From an uncultured Eubacteriales bacterium (GTDB taxonomy: Bacteria; Bacillota; Clostridia; Oscillospirales; CAG-272): a stretch of 50,326 bases of DNA. The position numbers were made by a program, and so were the translations under genes. The notes below the pieces were generated by a model that did no database searches, was not told where the DNA came from, and saw nothing but the letters and a program-made list of their open reading frames with translations. The stretch is from positions 1 through 50,326 of the forward strand of contig CAKTAA010000007.1 in NCBI GenBank assembly GCA_934526185.1, written 5' to 3'. Of this stretch, positions 25,133 to 34,020 are shown piece by piece. The first letter of the stretch is position 1, and every line of letters begins with the position of its first letter.

Positions 25133-26521
25133 TTACTTTATAATCGCCGTCTCCCAGCCCATATATGTACCGATCATAGCAAGCGTTTCTACATCACCGC
25201 CGTATACCAATGCGGCATGGTGGATTCCGCCATAATTGGAATAGGTTTCAAGGAAAGCGTCTATACCGGCATGCGGACGGAACCATCCGTTTACCACATA
25301 GTTCTGCCTATTATCACGCGGAATGTCAAGCATTTCACCGTCAGACAGTATCCAAGTGTATTTGCCGTTGCCTGCGGGTGCAAGGCATACGAACACTGCC
25401 TTGCCGGGACGAAAAGTATCAATCAGCTTCGTGGGATTTTCCGCATCCGTATAATCGAACGGAAGCTCGAACATTCTCGCCTTTCCGCGGGACAGCGCAA
25501 CATTGTATTCCCCCATATGGCTTAAGAACACGCTGTTCTGCGACCAGTCAGGGCAGAACATTTCCGTAAACGAGGTATCCGGATAGATAGCCATCAGCGC
25601 ACCGACAAGACCGGCAGTCATAACGTCGCCCTCTCCGGCATATCCGATTCCCTGCGCCATTTCCTTGCTCGCCTCAGCAAACGGAATGGTGGGAAATCCT
25701 GTTCCCTGCCCGGTAGCAAGAAAATTCATTGTAAAGGCTGTCAGCTTTTCTTCTTGGATCCATTTTCTGACTGCCAAGGCAATGCGGGATACACTCGCAT
25801 GCTTTTCCTTTGAAACCTGTACCTCGTACTGCTCTGTATCCGCAGTATACTCAGCCTCCAGCTCCTGCTCTGTTATGGCGTTCAAACGGTCAAAAGCCGC
25901 TTTCATGTCATACTCGACAACTTCCATCCCCAAGGTATCCTTCAGTTCCCGGAAAGGAATTCTGAAATCTCCCATTCCTTTGAAGGGTTCGCCGATAATT
26001 CCCACGCGAGCAGAACGGAACGCATGGGCCGCCATTGCCGCGCGTGCTGACTTTGCCACTCTATCCAGCACGTCGGAATGATCTGTGTGTCCCGCAAAGA
26101 CCTCGTAGGCCTTTCCGTTGCGTTTTAGCATATTACACATATCCTGTACGCCGTGAATTCCGTGGTTGTAGAGCATGGCGTCCGCATAAGTGAAGGGAGT
26201 GAATTCATAATCAGGCGTTGTATCCAGTACAATCAGCGGAAGCTTTGTACGCTTCAGTACTTCTGACGATTCAAGGGAAGGTGAATAGGCAAGATGCAGT
26301 GTCACGATCGCGTCCACATCCTCCTTTTCAAAATAGGCTACCGCTTTCTCGAATTCCGGTTCGATGCGGCATACCTCAGTTCTCAGAACCTCAAGACCTT
26401 TACCTGCCAGTTTCTCTGCAATTTCGTTATGAAACGCGTCGATCTGTTTGCGCATATGCGGCAATGTGTCGTCATACAGCTTGATATACAGGGGGAGCAA
26501 TCCAACTTTCGGTTTTCTCAT
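25133..26521 (-). CDS. L-fucose/L-arabinose isomerase-fold protein
   Basis: 462 residues from the ATG at 26521, which has AAAGGG close upstream; an ATG 15 bases earlier abuts the purine stretch directly. The N-terminal domain (L-L-P-L-Y-I-K-L-Y, then D-A-I-V-T-L-H-L-A-Y-S-P-S) and C-terminal half fit the FucI/AraA superfamily. Residues in the position of the Mn ligands can be seen: G-E-G-D-V, F-T-E-M-F and L-S-H-M-G-E, with H-H near the end (G-G-I-H-H-A). Substrate unknown; it may be an aldose/ketose isomerase or a related enzyme. It lies 77 bases downstream of an aminotransferase in one transcription unit, which suggests an amino- or deoxy-sugar or inositol-type substrate. Confidence 0.75.
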   Translation of the reverse strand: MRKPKVGLLPLYIKLYDDTLPHMRKQIDAFHNEIAEKLAGKGLEVLRTEVCRIEPEFEKAVAYFEKEDVDAIVTLHLAYSPSLESSEVLKRTKLPLIVLDTTPDYEFTPFTYADAMLYNHGIHGVQDMCNMLKRNGKAYEVFAGHTDHSDVLDRVAKSARAAMAAHAFRSARVGIIGEPFKGMGDFRIPFRELKDTLGMEVVEYDMKAAFDRLNAITEQELEAEYTADTEQYEVQVSKEKHASVSRIALAVRKWIQEEKLTAFTMNFLATGQGTGFPTIPFAEASKEMAQGIGYAGEGDVMTAGLVGALMAIYPDTSFTEMFCPDWSQNSVFLSHMGEYNVALSRGKARMFELPFDYTDAENPTKLIDTFRPGKAVFVCLAPAGNGKYTWILSDGEMLDIPRDNRQNYVVNGWFRPHAGIDAFLETYSNYGGIHHAALVYGGDVETLAMIGTYMGWETAIIK

Positions 26522-26598
26522 AATACCCTTTACCATTCCTTTCTTTCTGTCTGTCTTAATTATCTCTGAAGCAAATTGTATTTTCTTTCCCGGTTTGT

Positions 26599-28152
26599 TT
26601 ACTCCGACATCGTTTTCAGTGCGTCCTCCATTTTATCGCATATGAATCCGAGCGTAGCTTCCGTTGCAATAAGCGGGGGCTTGAAAAGTACAGCAGGCGG
26701 GCAGTGCTGTTTATATACCTGCGCACTGATATCGATACCGTATCCGTTGACCGTTTTGGCAAATGCCGCCGCTGCCGTCAAATCGTGGAAGTGCAGAGAG
26801 CCGCAGTGCCCCAATCCCTCAAACTTTGTGATGATATCGTTGTGGTCTTGAGCCATTTTTCTAAGCCGCATTTCAAACAGGGATCCCAGTTCCGCAATGG
26901 TTTTCGCATTGGCTTTGGCAAATGCCATGGTAATCAGGTAGGACAGCGAAGCAAGCTCCTCCTGACCGTTGGTCACCAGTGCTCCGAACTGGTTCAGCGT
27001 ATCCATCTCCGCTGTTGTGATAATTTTGCTTGCCGGATATTCGCCGCCGGGGAAGCCCTTGCCGATTACTACAAAATCAGGTGTCAGGTCATACAGCCGG
27101 AACAGGAACATTCCCTCATACCACATACAGCTTTGAATTTCATCCACAAGTGTCGGTGTATCATATTCCCGGCAGAGCTTGTAAGCCTGCTGCAGATAGT
27201 CCTTGTTCAGCAGTACGCCGCCGTAATTCATTAGTACGATTTCATGTAAAAATCCGGCCGTTTTGTAATTGCCGCTGTTATACTTCTCTATTTTTGCGCG
27301 GAAATCTTCTATGTCATTGATGCGTACGGACACAACCTTATAAATACCGGCCTCGTCCGCCTTTTTATAAAATTCGGGCCACATGCCGCGGAAAGTCTGG
27401 GCTGTAATAGAGGTTCCGTGATAATTGGCTTCAAAAGTACCGTCCCGGTCCTCCATAATAAAGAACACCGGTGTTTTTCCGCTGTACTTCGGCGCGTCAA
27501 AGCTGGAATCCACTTTATAAAAGCGCGACAGCATCATTTTGATGCCTGCCTCTACGGCCACGCTGCCCGTCTCCAAATTGATCAGCCGGTTCAAGACCTT
27601 CGGAGCTTCTGAAACAAGAATTCCCTCCAGACGCGCGTCACTGCAATCACCGTTTTCGTCAGCATTGATGCTGCGAATTACCTCTCGCTCCATAAGTCTT
27701 GTAATATATCCGCGCGTGTTATTATGGGTTGCGTTTACGATTCCGAGCTTTCTGGCGTTATCGATCAGCCGGTATCCGTTGAAATGGTGGCCGAGCGATG
27801 CATGATAATGCTCGCTTTTTCCTATCAGGTATAGCTTTCCGTCCTCTCCTACGCGCATATTGCATACACCGCCGATCGGCGATTCATTGAGATGTGTCGC
27901 CTTTGCGAACGCGCGGGTTCCCGCACCCTTGTTTGCATTTTTGAACGGAGCGGTGATCTGTGTTCCCACCTTGCTCAAAAGCGCATCGTTCATAGCCTGC
28001 ATAGCTTCCGGATAAAATTCAACAGCTTCATGCGCCGCAGCCTCAGCTTCTTCTTTTGTTAAAAAACCAAGTTCTGTCTGCAGAGCTGCCACTTTTTCGA
28101 TATAAGTATTTCCCAGAAGATCTGCCAGTGACAAACGGACTGACTGAAACAT
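26599..28152 (-). CDS. Class III (acetylornithine/GABA-type) PLP aminotransferase
   Basis: Protein of 517 residues, longer than the usual 420-450 through an N-terminal extension of about 70. Fold-type I hallmarks: H-H-F-N-G-Y-R near the substrate, N-Y-G-G-V-L-L, D-E-I-Q-S-C as the PLP-ring Asp motif (usually DEVQ), and V-I-G-K-G-F-P-G-G with the Schiff-base Lys. A closing H-C-P-P-A-V-L-F-K-P-P corresponds to the family C-terminus. The amino donor and acceptor cannot be deduced. GGGGGG lies just before the ATG. Transcribed from a good promoter (28215-28242) together with the isomerase-fold gene. Confidence 0.85.
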   Translation of the reverse strand: MFQSVRLSLADLLGNTYIEKVAALQTELGFLTKEEAEAAAHEAVEFYPEAMQAMNDALLSKVGTQITAPFKNANKGAGTRAFAKATHLNESPIGGVCNMRVGEDGKLYLIGKSEHYHASLGHHFNGYRLIDNARKLGIVNATHNNTRGYITRLMEREVIRSINADENGDCSDARLEGILVSEAPKVLNRLINLETGSVAVEAGIKMMLSRFYKVDSSFDAPKYSGKTPVFFIMEDRDGTFEANYHGTSITAQTFRGMWPEFYKKADEAGIYKVVSVRINDIEDFRAKIEKYNSGNYKTAGFLHEIVLMNYGGVLLNKDYLQQAYKLCREYDTPTLVDEIQSCMWYEGMFLFRLYDLTPDFVVIGKGFPGGEYPASKIITTAEMDTLNQFGALVTNGQEELASLSYLITMAFAKANAKTIAELGSLFEMRLRKMAQDHNDIITKFEGLGHCGSLHFHDLTAAAAFAKTVNGYGIDISAQVYKQHCPPAVLFKPPLIATEATLGFICDKMEDALKTMSE

Positions 28153-28214
28153 AATTTTCCCCCCACATTCTCTGTACAGCGGCTCTGTTCGCCGCTGTCA
28201 GGTTTCTCTTTTTA

Positions 28215-28242
28215 ATTATACCTAAAATTCCATGTTTGTCAA
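28215..28242 (-). promoter_or_regulatory. Promoter of aminotransferase/isomerase operon
   Basis: Minus strand: TTGACA (28237-28242), 16-base spacer, TATAAT (28215-28220), about 65 bases before the ATG. Confidence 0.85.
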
Positions 28243-28299
28243 GCTTTTTTGAGCATTTCATTCATTTTAACATTTTATTGAAATGTATGGATGATTTTT

Positions 28300-28314
28300 T
28301 GAATGATTCTTTCA
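28300..28314. promoter_or_regulatory. TGAA-N7-TTCA type operator candidate
   Basis: TGAATGATTCTTTCA, upstream of the aminotransferase -35, among further T-G-A-A/T-T-C-A half sites between 28255 and 28335. The spacing resembles sites of MurR/RpiR-type sugar regulators. No such regulator is in the window. Confidence 0.3.
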
Positions 28315-28335
28315 CTTTAAGCACATTTTGAGTGA

Positions 28336-31300
28336 TTATTCAATGGATTTCAGCGATTCAGCCATGGGAATCCGCTTCAGTTTATAAGACATAAATATGC
28401 TGACGATTCCGGTAAATACCATTGTAAGTATCAGTGACAAAATATAACTGAACGGAGCAATTCGTATGTCAAAGGCTACCATATCTACATTGATCTGCAG
28501 CATGACAAAAGCATGCAGCAGCTTGCCAAGCGGGAGGCCTATAAGTGCAGCCAGTACTGTCAGTATAATGTTTTCCCGGAAAACATAGCCTGCCGTTTCC
28601 AAAGGAAAAAATCCTAATACCTTAATGGTTGCAATTTCCCTTATACGCTCCGTAATGTTGATATTTGTCAGGTTATACAGTACGATAAAGGCAAGTGCAC
28701 CGGCGCTTATAATCACAAGACCGACGATATAATCCATACTTGACATCATATTGTATACGCGTTCGCGCATATCGGCGTTTACAGAAACGCTCGTGACGCC
28801 GTCTGCCCCCATCACAGCCGCGGCTGTTTCGTGCAGATCCGATTCTCCGGCAGTATTAAGATACGCCGTTTTATATGCCGGCTGCTCTCCCCACTGCTCC
28901 GCACACGTTTCCGCATTTACATAAATATAGTGCGAAACATAGTTATCGCAAATACCGCTGACAGTAAGCTGAAGCTTCCGCAGATCACTGTCATGCACGA
29001 TAACAGTGTCCCCTATCTTCCATTCCAGATTTTCAGCAAGCTTTCTGCTCACGACTGCTTCCCCTGTTTCCGGAAATTCAATAGCCATATCTCCGCTGTG
29101 CAAATCAATAAAGCTCGAAATCTCATCTTGCTCCGGCGTCACCAAATATACCGAGGACGTCATGCTTTCGCCATCGATTTCTACCGCGCATTCCTGTGCA
29201 AAAAGGCAGCCCGTTACACCGGAGGGCAGCGCAGCGGCAAAGGAACTGCGCATCTCCGGATCCTGCACCTCCGAGAAGCTCACCGAAATGTCATACAGCG
29301 TAATTTCGTCAAACTGATATGATGCAATGTTTTTGATGGAATCTCCTACGCCCAGACCTGTAAGCAGAAGAGCCGTACAGCCGCCCACTCCCAATATCAT
29401 CATAAGCATGCGCTTTTTGTATCGCAAGACGTTGCGAATAGATACCTTTTGAAGAAAAGGCAGCCGTTTCCAGAGAATTGTTATCCGCTCCAGTAAAACT
29501 CTTTTGCCGTTTTTCGGCGTCTTCGGCCGAATTAGTTCCGCTGGTACATCGGCCAGCGCACGGTAACAGGATAGCAGCGTCGCTCCGACAGAACACAAAA
29601 GAGATACCAAAACGGAAATCAAAAGTAAAGTTCCATCAAAGCGGTATTTAAGTGAGGCAAATCCGTAAAGCATACCATAAGCGCCCCATATGACTTTTGG
29701 AAAGAGGTAGGAGCCGGCACAAAATCCGGATACGCAGCCAATAACAGCCGCACTGCCCGAATATACGGCATATTTCATAACGATCCGGAGCTTCCCGTAA
29801 CCGAGTGCCTTTAACACACCGATTTGTGTTCGCTGCTCTTCCACCATACGTGTCATCGTCGTCATACACACAAGTGCCGCTACCATGAAGAAAAACAGGG
29901 GAAATACCGTCGAAATGCCCTCTACGATGCTCGCATCATTTTCAAAGCTGACATAGCCAACGTTGCTTTCACGCGTCAGTGTATAGCAATCCGGCCGTTT
30001 CAGACTATCCACATCGGCTCTGGCCGCTTCAATATCAGCCGCTGCATCCTTTAGCTCCGCTTCTGCCTCAGCAAATTTCTCTTCAGCCTCTGCTCTGGAC
30101 TGCTCATACGCCGTTTCGTTTTCGTTTAGCTCATTCTTTGAGGCTGCCAGATTGGTCTTCGCCTCAGTCAGCGAACCCCATCCTGCTTCGATTTCCAGAC
30201 GTGTCTGCTCAAGTGCTGACTCTGCGATTATAAACTGCCGTTCTGTTTCTGCGAGCAGCTCGTCGCTTTCCTGCTTTTTGGACTCCAGCATAGCAAGCGC
30301 CTCTTCTATTTGCTGCTTTTCAGCAGCAAGTTGTGCTGTGTCCTCCGCCAAGCCAGCGGCTGCTGCTTGGTTCATCTGTTCCTCAATCGCTGTTTTCTGC
30401 TGTTCCAGTTCTGTTTTCTTCTGTACAAAAGCAGAGGCTGCCGCCGCTTTCTCTTCTTCATATTGCCGGCGCTGCTCCTGAAGCTGTTTCACCGATTCCT
30501 CCAGCGTAAGTTCTCCGTCCGAGAGCTGTTTTTCCCGTTTCTCAATTTCTGCCGCTGCCGCCCCAAGCTGAGCTTTTCCGTCCTCTATTTGCGCCGCAGC
30601 TCCCCGCAGAGCATCCTCCGTTTCTTTTTTCTGCGTTTGATAATCATTTTCGGCTTTCTGCAGGTCGGCCTCGGCATCCGTTATCTCTGCAAGCGCATCG
30701 TTGGTAATTTTTTGATACCGCAGCTCTGCTCTCTCCTCGCAAAGCCGGGAAACGGTTTCCTCTATATCCGAAACGGCATCGGTATATTCATCGCTGTATA
30801 TGGAACTGTCTGTTTGAATCGTTAACAGGATTTCTGTATAGTAATCCGTATCGAATCCCGCCTCAGGCAGATAGAGAAAAGCTGTCACAGAACCGTTTCC
30901 CAGAGCCGATGTACCGCGTTCCGTATTTAGATAATTGGGAGAATTGATAAGCCCTGTTATCCTATATGTATCATAGGCCAGCATATCCGCTCCTTCCCAG
31001 TCCCCTGGGGAAATCGTCAGCTCCGTACCGATGTCTTCCTCTGAGAAACGGCGCGCGTCTGCCAGACATTCGTTCGCCTGCTGCGGCATCCGTCCCGCTG
31101 TCAAAGACGGCACATTGATGCCGTCAGTCAGGGAATGCAGTTTGTATACAGCCTCTGTTCCTTCTCCGTTCACCAAAAGGGCATCTGTCGTGATGGAACC
31201 GGCAGCGGTTTGAATTCCCGCAAGCTCTTCAAAGACTCCTACGTCCTCGCTGGTAAAGCCCAACGTCGACAGAAGGCGGAAATCATAGAGGGAATGTTCG

Positions 31301-31458
31301 GTTATATAGGTATCAGCAGTTTGAATCATGGACGGTTTTGAAACGCGGAGTCCTGAAAAAAAACCTACACCGAGTGCGACAATAGCGATAATCGCCAGAT
31401 ACCTTCCGGGACCGCGCCTGATCTCTCTGAATACTGTTTTGCTGATGACAGAACGCAT
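28336..31458 (-). CDS. FtsX/MacB-type ABC transporter permease with coiled-coil insert
   Basis: Protein of 1040 residues. First helix at about 19-37, then an extracytoplasmic part. A long Glu/Gln/Ala-rich coiled coil follows (about 235-470, heptads of the E-K-R-E-K-Q-L type). Then come three helices of the first FtsX core (about 505-640, V-G-V-L-K-A-L-G-Y), a second cap domain, and a second FtsX core at the C-terminus (I-A-T-I-K-V-L-G-F, about 900-1035). This is the layout of large Firmicutes permeases that work in antimicrobial-peptide export or resistance, or as mechanotransmission systems. The ATPase gene lies 12 bases upstream in the same operon. Substrate unknown. Confidence 0.9.
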   Translation of the reverse strand: MRSVISKTVFREIRRGPGRYLAIIAIVALGVGFFSGLRVSKPSMIQTADTYITEHSLYDFRLLSTLGFTSEDVGVFEELAGIQTAAGSITTDALLVNGEGTEAVYKLHSLTDGINVPSLTAGRMPQQANECLADARRFSEEDIGTELTISPGDWEGADMLAYDTYRITGLINSPNYLNTERGTSALGNGSVTAFLYLPEAGFDTDYYTEILLTIQTDSSIYSDEYTDAVSDIEETVSRLCEERAELRYQKITNDALAEITDAEADLQKAENDYQTQKKETEDALRGAAAQIEDGKAQLGAAAAEIEKREKQLSDGELTLEESVKQLQEQRRQYEEEKAAAASAFVQKKTELEQQKTAIEEQMNQAAAAGLAEDTAQLAAEKQQIEEALAMLESKKQESDELLAETERQFIIAESALEQTRLEIEAGWGSLTEAKTNLAASKNELNENETAYEQSRAEAEEKFAEAEAELKDAAADIEAARADVDSLKRPDCYTLTRESNVGYVSFENDASIVEGISTVFPLFFFMVAALVCMTTMTRMVEEQRTQIGVLKALGYGKLRIVMKYAVYSGSAAVIGCVSGFCAGSYLFPKVIWGAYGMLYGFASLKYRFDGTLLLISVLVSLLCSVGATLLSCYRALADVPAELIRPKTPKNGKRVLLERITILWKRLPFLQKVSIRNVLRYKKRMLMMILGVGGCTALLLTGLGVGDSIKNIASYQFDEITLYDISVSFSEVQDPEMRSSFAAALPSGVTGCLFAQECAVEIDGESMTSSVYLVTPEQDEISSFIDLHSGDMAIEFPETGEAVVSRKLAENLEWKIGDTVIVHDSDLRKLQLTVSGICDNYVSHYIYVNAETCAEQWGEQPAYKTAYLNTAGESDLHETAAAVMGADGVTSVSVNADMRERVYNMMSSMDYIVGLVIISAGALAFIVLYNLTNINITERIREIATIKVLGFFPLETAGYVFRENIILTVLAALIGLPLGKLLHAFVMLQINVDMVAFDIRIAPFSYILSLILTMVFTGIVSIFMSYKLKRIPMAESLKSIE

Positions 31459-31470
31459 GGACGGCTCCTT

Positions 31471-32175
31471 TCACCATTCGATGTCCTGTATCGGGACAAT
31501 CACAGGATTTTTTTCTACGGAATATACCAAACCGTTTTTGATTTTTATGACACGGTCAGCCATTGCCGTCAGCGCTTGATTGTGCGTAATAATGACCACC
31601 GTCATCCCCTGCGTCCGGCACGTGTCCTGCAGAAGCTGAAGAATAGCCTTGCCTGTCTGATAATCCAAAGCGCCTGTCGGTTCGTCGCAGAGCAAAAGCT
31701 TGGGGTTTTTAGCCAGCGCACGGGCAATAGCTACTCTCTGCTGTTCTCCGCCGGAAAGCTGCGCAGGAAAATTATCTGTCCGTTCTCCGAGTCCCACTTT
31801 CTTCAGAACGGTCAGTGGATCCAGCGGCTCTCTGCTTAGCTGCGTTGCGATTTCAACATTTTCCAAGGCCGTCAGATTCTGGATCAAATTATAGAACTGA
31901 AAGACAAAACCGATTTCATACCGGCGATATTCTGTAAGCTGCCTCGCATTATACGTTGAAATATTCGCACCATCAAGATAAACCTCGCCCCCGCTCAATG
32001 TGTCCATGCCGCCTAGTATATTTAGTAATGTCGTTTTTCCGGCGCCGGATGCTCCCACGATCACGCATATTTCGCCCTTATCTATCTCAAATGTCGCGTC
32101 CCGAAGAGCCTCTATTTCCACCTCACCCATCCTATATGTCTTTTTTACCTTTTCAAACCTAACAAATGCGGCCAT
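31471..32175 (-). CDS. ABC transporter ATP-binding protein (MacB/LolD class)
   Basis: Protein of 234 residues, the normal length. Walker A G-A-S-G-A-G-K-T-T (41-49), Q-loop F-V-F-Q-F-Y-N-L, signature L-S-G-G-E-Q-Q-R-V-A-I-A-R-A-L, Walker B L-L-L-C-D-E-P-T-G-A-L-D and switch His (I-I-T-H-N). P-T-G-A-L-D is typical of the MacB/LolD/FtsE class that pairs with FtsX-type permeases. It energises the permease encoded 12 bases downstream. The start follows AGGAAAGAGAGG. Confidence 0.95.
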   Translation of the reverse strand: MAAFVRFEKVKKTYRMGEVEIEALRDATFEIDKGEICVIVGASGAGKTTLLNILGGMDTLSGGEVYLDGANISTYNARQLTEYRRYEIGFVFQFYNLIQNLTALENVEIATQLSREPLDPLTVLKKVGLGERTDNFPAQLSGGEQQRVAIARALAKNPKLLLCDEPTGALDYQTGKAILQLLQDTCRTQGMTVVIITHNQALTAMADRVIKIKNGLVYSVEKNPVIVPIQDIEW

Positions 32176-32804
32176 TTCGCGGACCTCTCTTTCCTGACTT
32201 TATGTGAATGCCCTTGCAGTCGGGGCATATATCCGAATTTCGCTCCTGTTTTACAGCGAGGTGGTTTTCTCATCATGCCATAATTTGTTTTTCGCTTTTC
32301 GTTCCTGCTGTATGGCGGCTTAGGCACAGGCAGCCTCTTTTCAGGATCACAGACGACTATATGGTATGAATTAGGTCAACGATTTGCGGCATTCGCGCCA
32401 TTAAATCGAAAATTTTAATTTTAACAGATCATTATTAGAAACGTCTGCTCAGAAAGCCTACCATTAAGCACCTTGATTCAGCATGTTCGGAAAGCCTGCA
32501 AGCTGCGGAAAAGGGCATTTAAACCGTTTACCGCAAAAGAATTGCTGCTGAAAAAACGAACGCATTTAAAACAAGGAGCTTTTTAATTTATCAATTTTGG
32601 TGCACAAAAAAGCCGCTGTCATATTTAGATAAAATTATCAGAGCTTCTGCAGATGATTCTCTTAATAGGTATGAAGGAAAATACGTCGAACGGGCACACC
32701 GTAAAATACAGGAAGCAACAGTAATCTTTACTGCCGAGGAGCTGCAGAACCCGTTTGTATACCTATCCGAATGCCTAAATCAGTAATAGGACAATAACGA
32801 CTCC
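32176..32804. other. Spacer with a gene remnant
   Basis: About 630 bases between the ABC operon and alaX. Only the plus-strand remnant at 32497-32786 looks protein-derived. The remainder is AT-rich with no promoter or hairpin I would rely on. Confidence 0.45.
32497..32786 (+). pseudogene. Unidentified gene remnant with a frameshift
   Basis: Protein-like sequence on the plus strand in two frames: K-P-F-T-A-K-E-L-L-L-K-K-R-T-H-L, then after a shift near 32580 L-I-Y-Q-F-W-C-T-K-K-P-L-S-Y-L-D, and A-H-R-K-I-Q-E-A-T-V-I-F-T-A-E-E-L before the TAA at 32784-32786. No start codon with a binding site. The joined sequence is basic and helical. No family recognised. Confidence 0.35.
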
Positions 32805-33962
32805 TTAAATTTCCTTATGGGCAAAATATTCGAAAATATCCGCCTTTGTACAGCGCACGCTTCCCTGAATCTGCTTATCCGATCCGCCGCCGCGTCCGTT
32901 CAGAGACAAAAGAAGCTCTTTTGCGGAGCTCTTCAGTGAAAACGCAGTGCTGCTAAGCACAAATCGGTACCCTACTTCATCGTTACCCAAAAACACCGCG
33001 CAAAAACCACGGCATTTTTCACTTCCCTTTTCCGCCAGCCTATGAAGATACTCGTTGTCATTTACGGTTTCAAAAAGCACCAGATTTCCGTTTTCTTCAC
33101 ATGCGCCGTCCAATTTTGCATCAATGAGTGCATCTCTCCAGCATGCCGTTTCCCTCTTCGCTTCGCTCAGGTTCCCCAGCACCCGCTCTACAGCACCTGA
33201 TGCGTTTTCCTGCGGCACAGAAAGCAGTTCGGATATTTTTTTCACTTCATGTATTCTGCGTCCGACAGCCTCAAGCGCATCATACCCGCACAGCAGAAAC
33301 AATCGCGTCCCACCCTTGTACCGCATGCTGTCCAATATTTTGATAAGACCAATTTCGCCTGTTCTTCCAACATGTGGCGCGCAGCAAGCGCACCGATCAT
33401 AACCCTCAATTTCTACAATTCTTACGTGCTTGATATCATCCCGCTTGCTGCGGTAGGACAAATCTAAAAGTTCTTGGGGTTCAGGATATCTGGCAGTAAC
33501 ACAGGCGTTGCTGCATACCGCATAGTTTGCCTCCATTTCAATTTCTGCAAGCTGTTCATGTGACAGGTATCCGTCAAAGTCTACCTGCATCTCCCTGCTC
33601 CCCATGTGGAAGCCTACATTCCGATATCCGTATATTCGGGCTATCAATCCTGATACAACATGTTCTCCGCTGTGGTTCTGCATCCGCCGAAAGCGGCTCT
33701 CCCAATCAATCCTTCCTGTCACACGTTCCCCGAGTGTCAGCGGCCGTTCTGTAATATGGCAGATTTCATCGGAAATTTCCTGCACATCTGAAACGCCTAT
33801 TCCTCCAATTTCTCCCGTATCTGCCGGCTGTCCGCCGCCCCCAGGAAAAAACGCCGTGCGGTCAAGCTTCACAGCATATCCCTTATCCACTCTTTGACAG
33901 TCCAAGACAACCGCTTCAAATGTTTTTTTGTGAGAGTCTTCTTCGTATAATTTTTCAGTCAT
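32805..33962 (-). CDS. Alanyl-tRNA editing protein, AlaX type (long form)
   Basis: Protein of 385 residues. A small N-terminal beta domain with F-F-P-G-G-G-G-Q-P (as in AlaRS), then the editing core with Zn ligands H97-S-G-E-H101 and C193-x3-H197 (C-A-C-C-A-P-H). A coiled-coil linker and a C-terminal DHHA1-like part with the Gly-rich G-R-G-G-G-S-D-K-Q-I-Q-G follow. The domain order is that of free-standing AlaX-L proteins, which hydrolyse Ser-tRNA(Ala) and Gly-tRNA(Ala) in trans. All catalytic ligands are present. It follows alr but is separated from it by a terminator; the link may only be through alanine. Confidence 0.92.
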   Translation of the reverse strand: MTEKLYEEDSHKKTFEAVVLDCQRVDKGYAVKLDRTAFFPGGGGQPADTGEIGGIGVSDVQEISDEICHITERPLTLGERVTGRIDWESRFRRMQNHSGEHVVSGLIARIYGYRNVGFHMGSREMQVDFDGYLSHEQLAEIEMEANYAVCSNACVTARYPEPQELLDLSYRSKRDDIKHVRIVEIEGYDRCACCAPHVGRTGEIGLIKILDSMRYKGGTRLFLLCGYDALEAVGRRIHEVKKISELLSVPQENASGAVERVLGNLSEAKRETACWRDALIDAKLDGACEENGNLVLFETVNDNEYLHRLAEKGSEKCRGFCAVFLGNDEVGYRFVLSSTAFSLKSSAKELLLSLNGRGGGSDKQIQGSVRCTKADIFEYFAHKEI

Positions 33963-33984
33963 CCCAGTAAATCCTTATCTGTTC

Positions 33985-34018
33985 CAAAAAGGTACACCCT
34001 ATGCAGATGTACCTTTTC
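33985..34018 (-). terminator. Terminator after alr
   Basis: Stem AAAAGGTACA/TGTACCTTTT (33986-33996 with 34009-34018), ending in T-run on the minus strand, directly after the alr stop. Confidence 0.8.
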
Positions 34019-34020
34019 TG

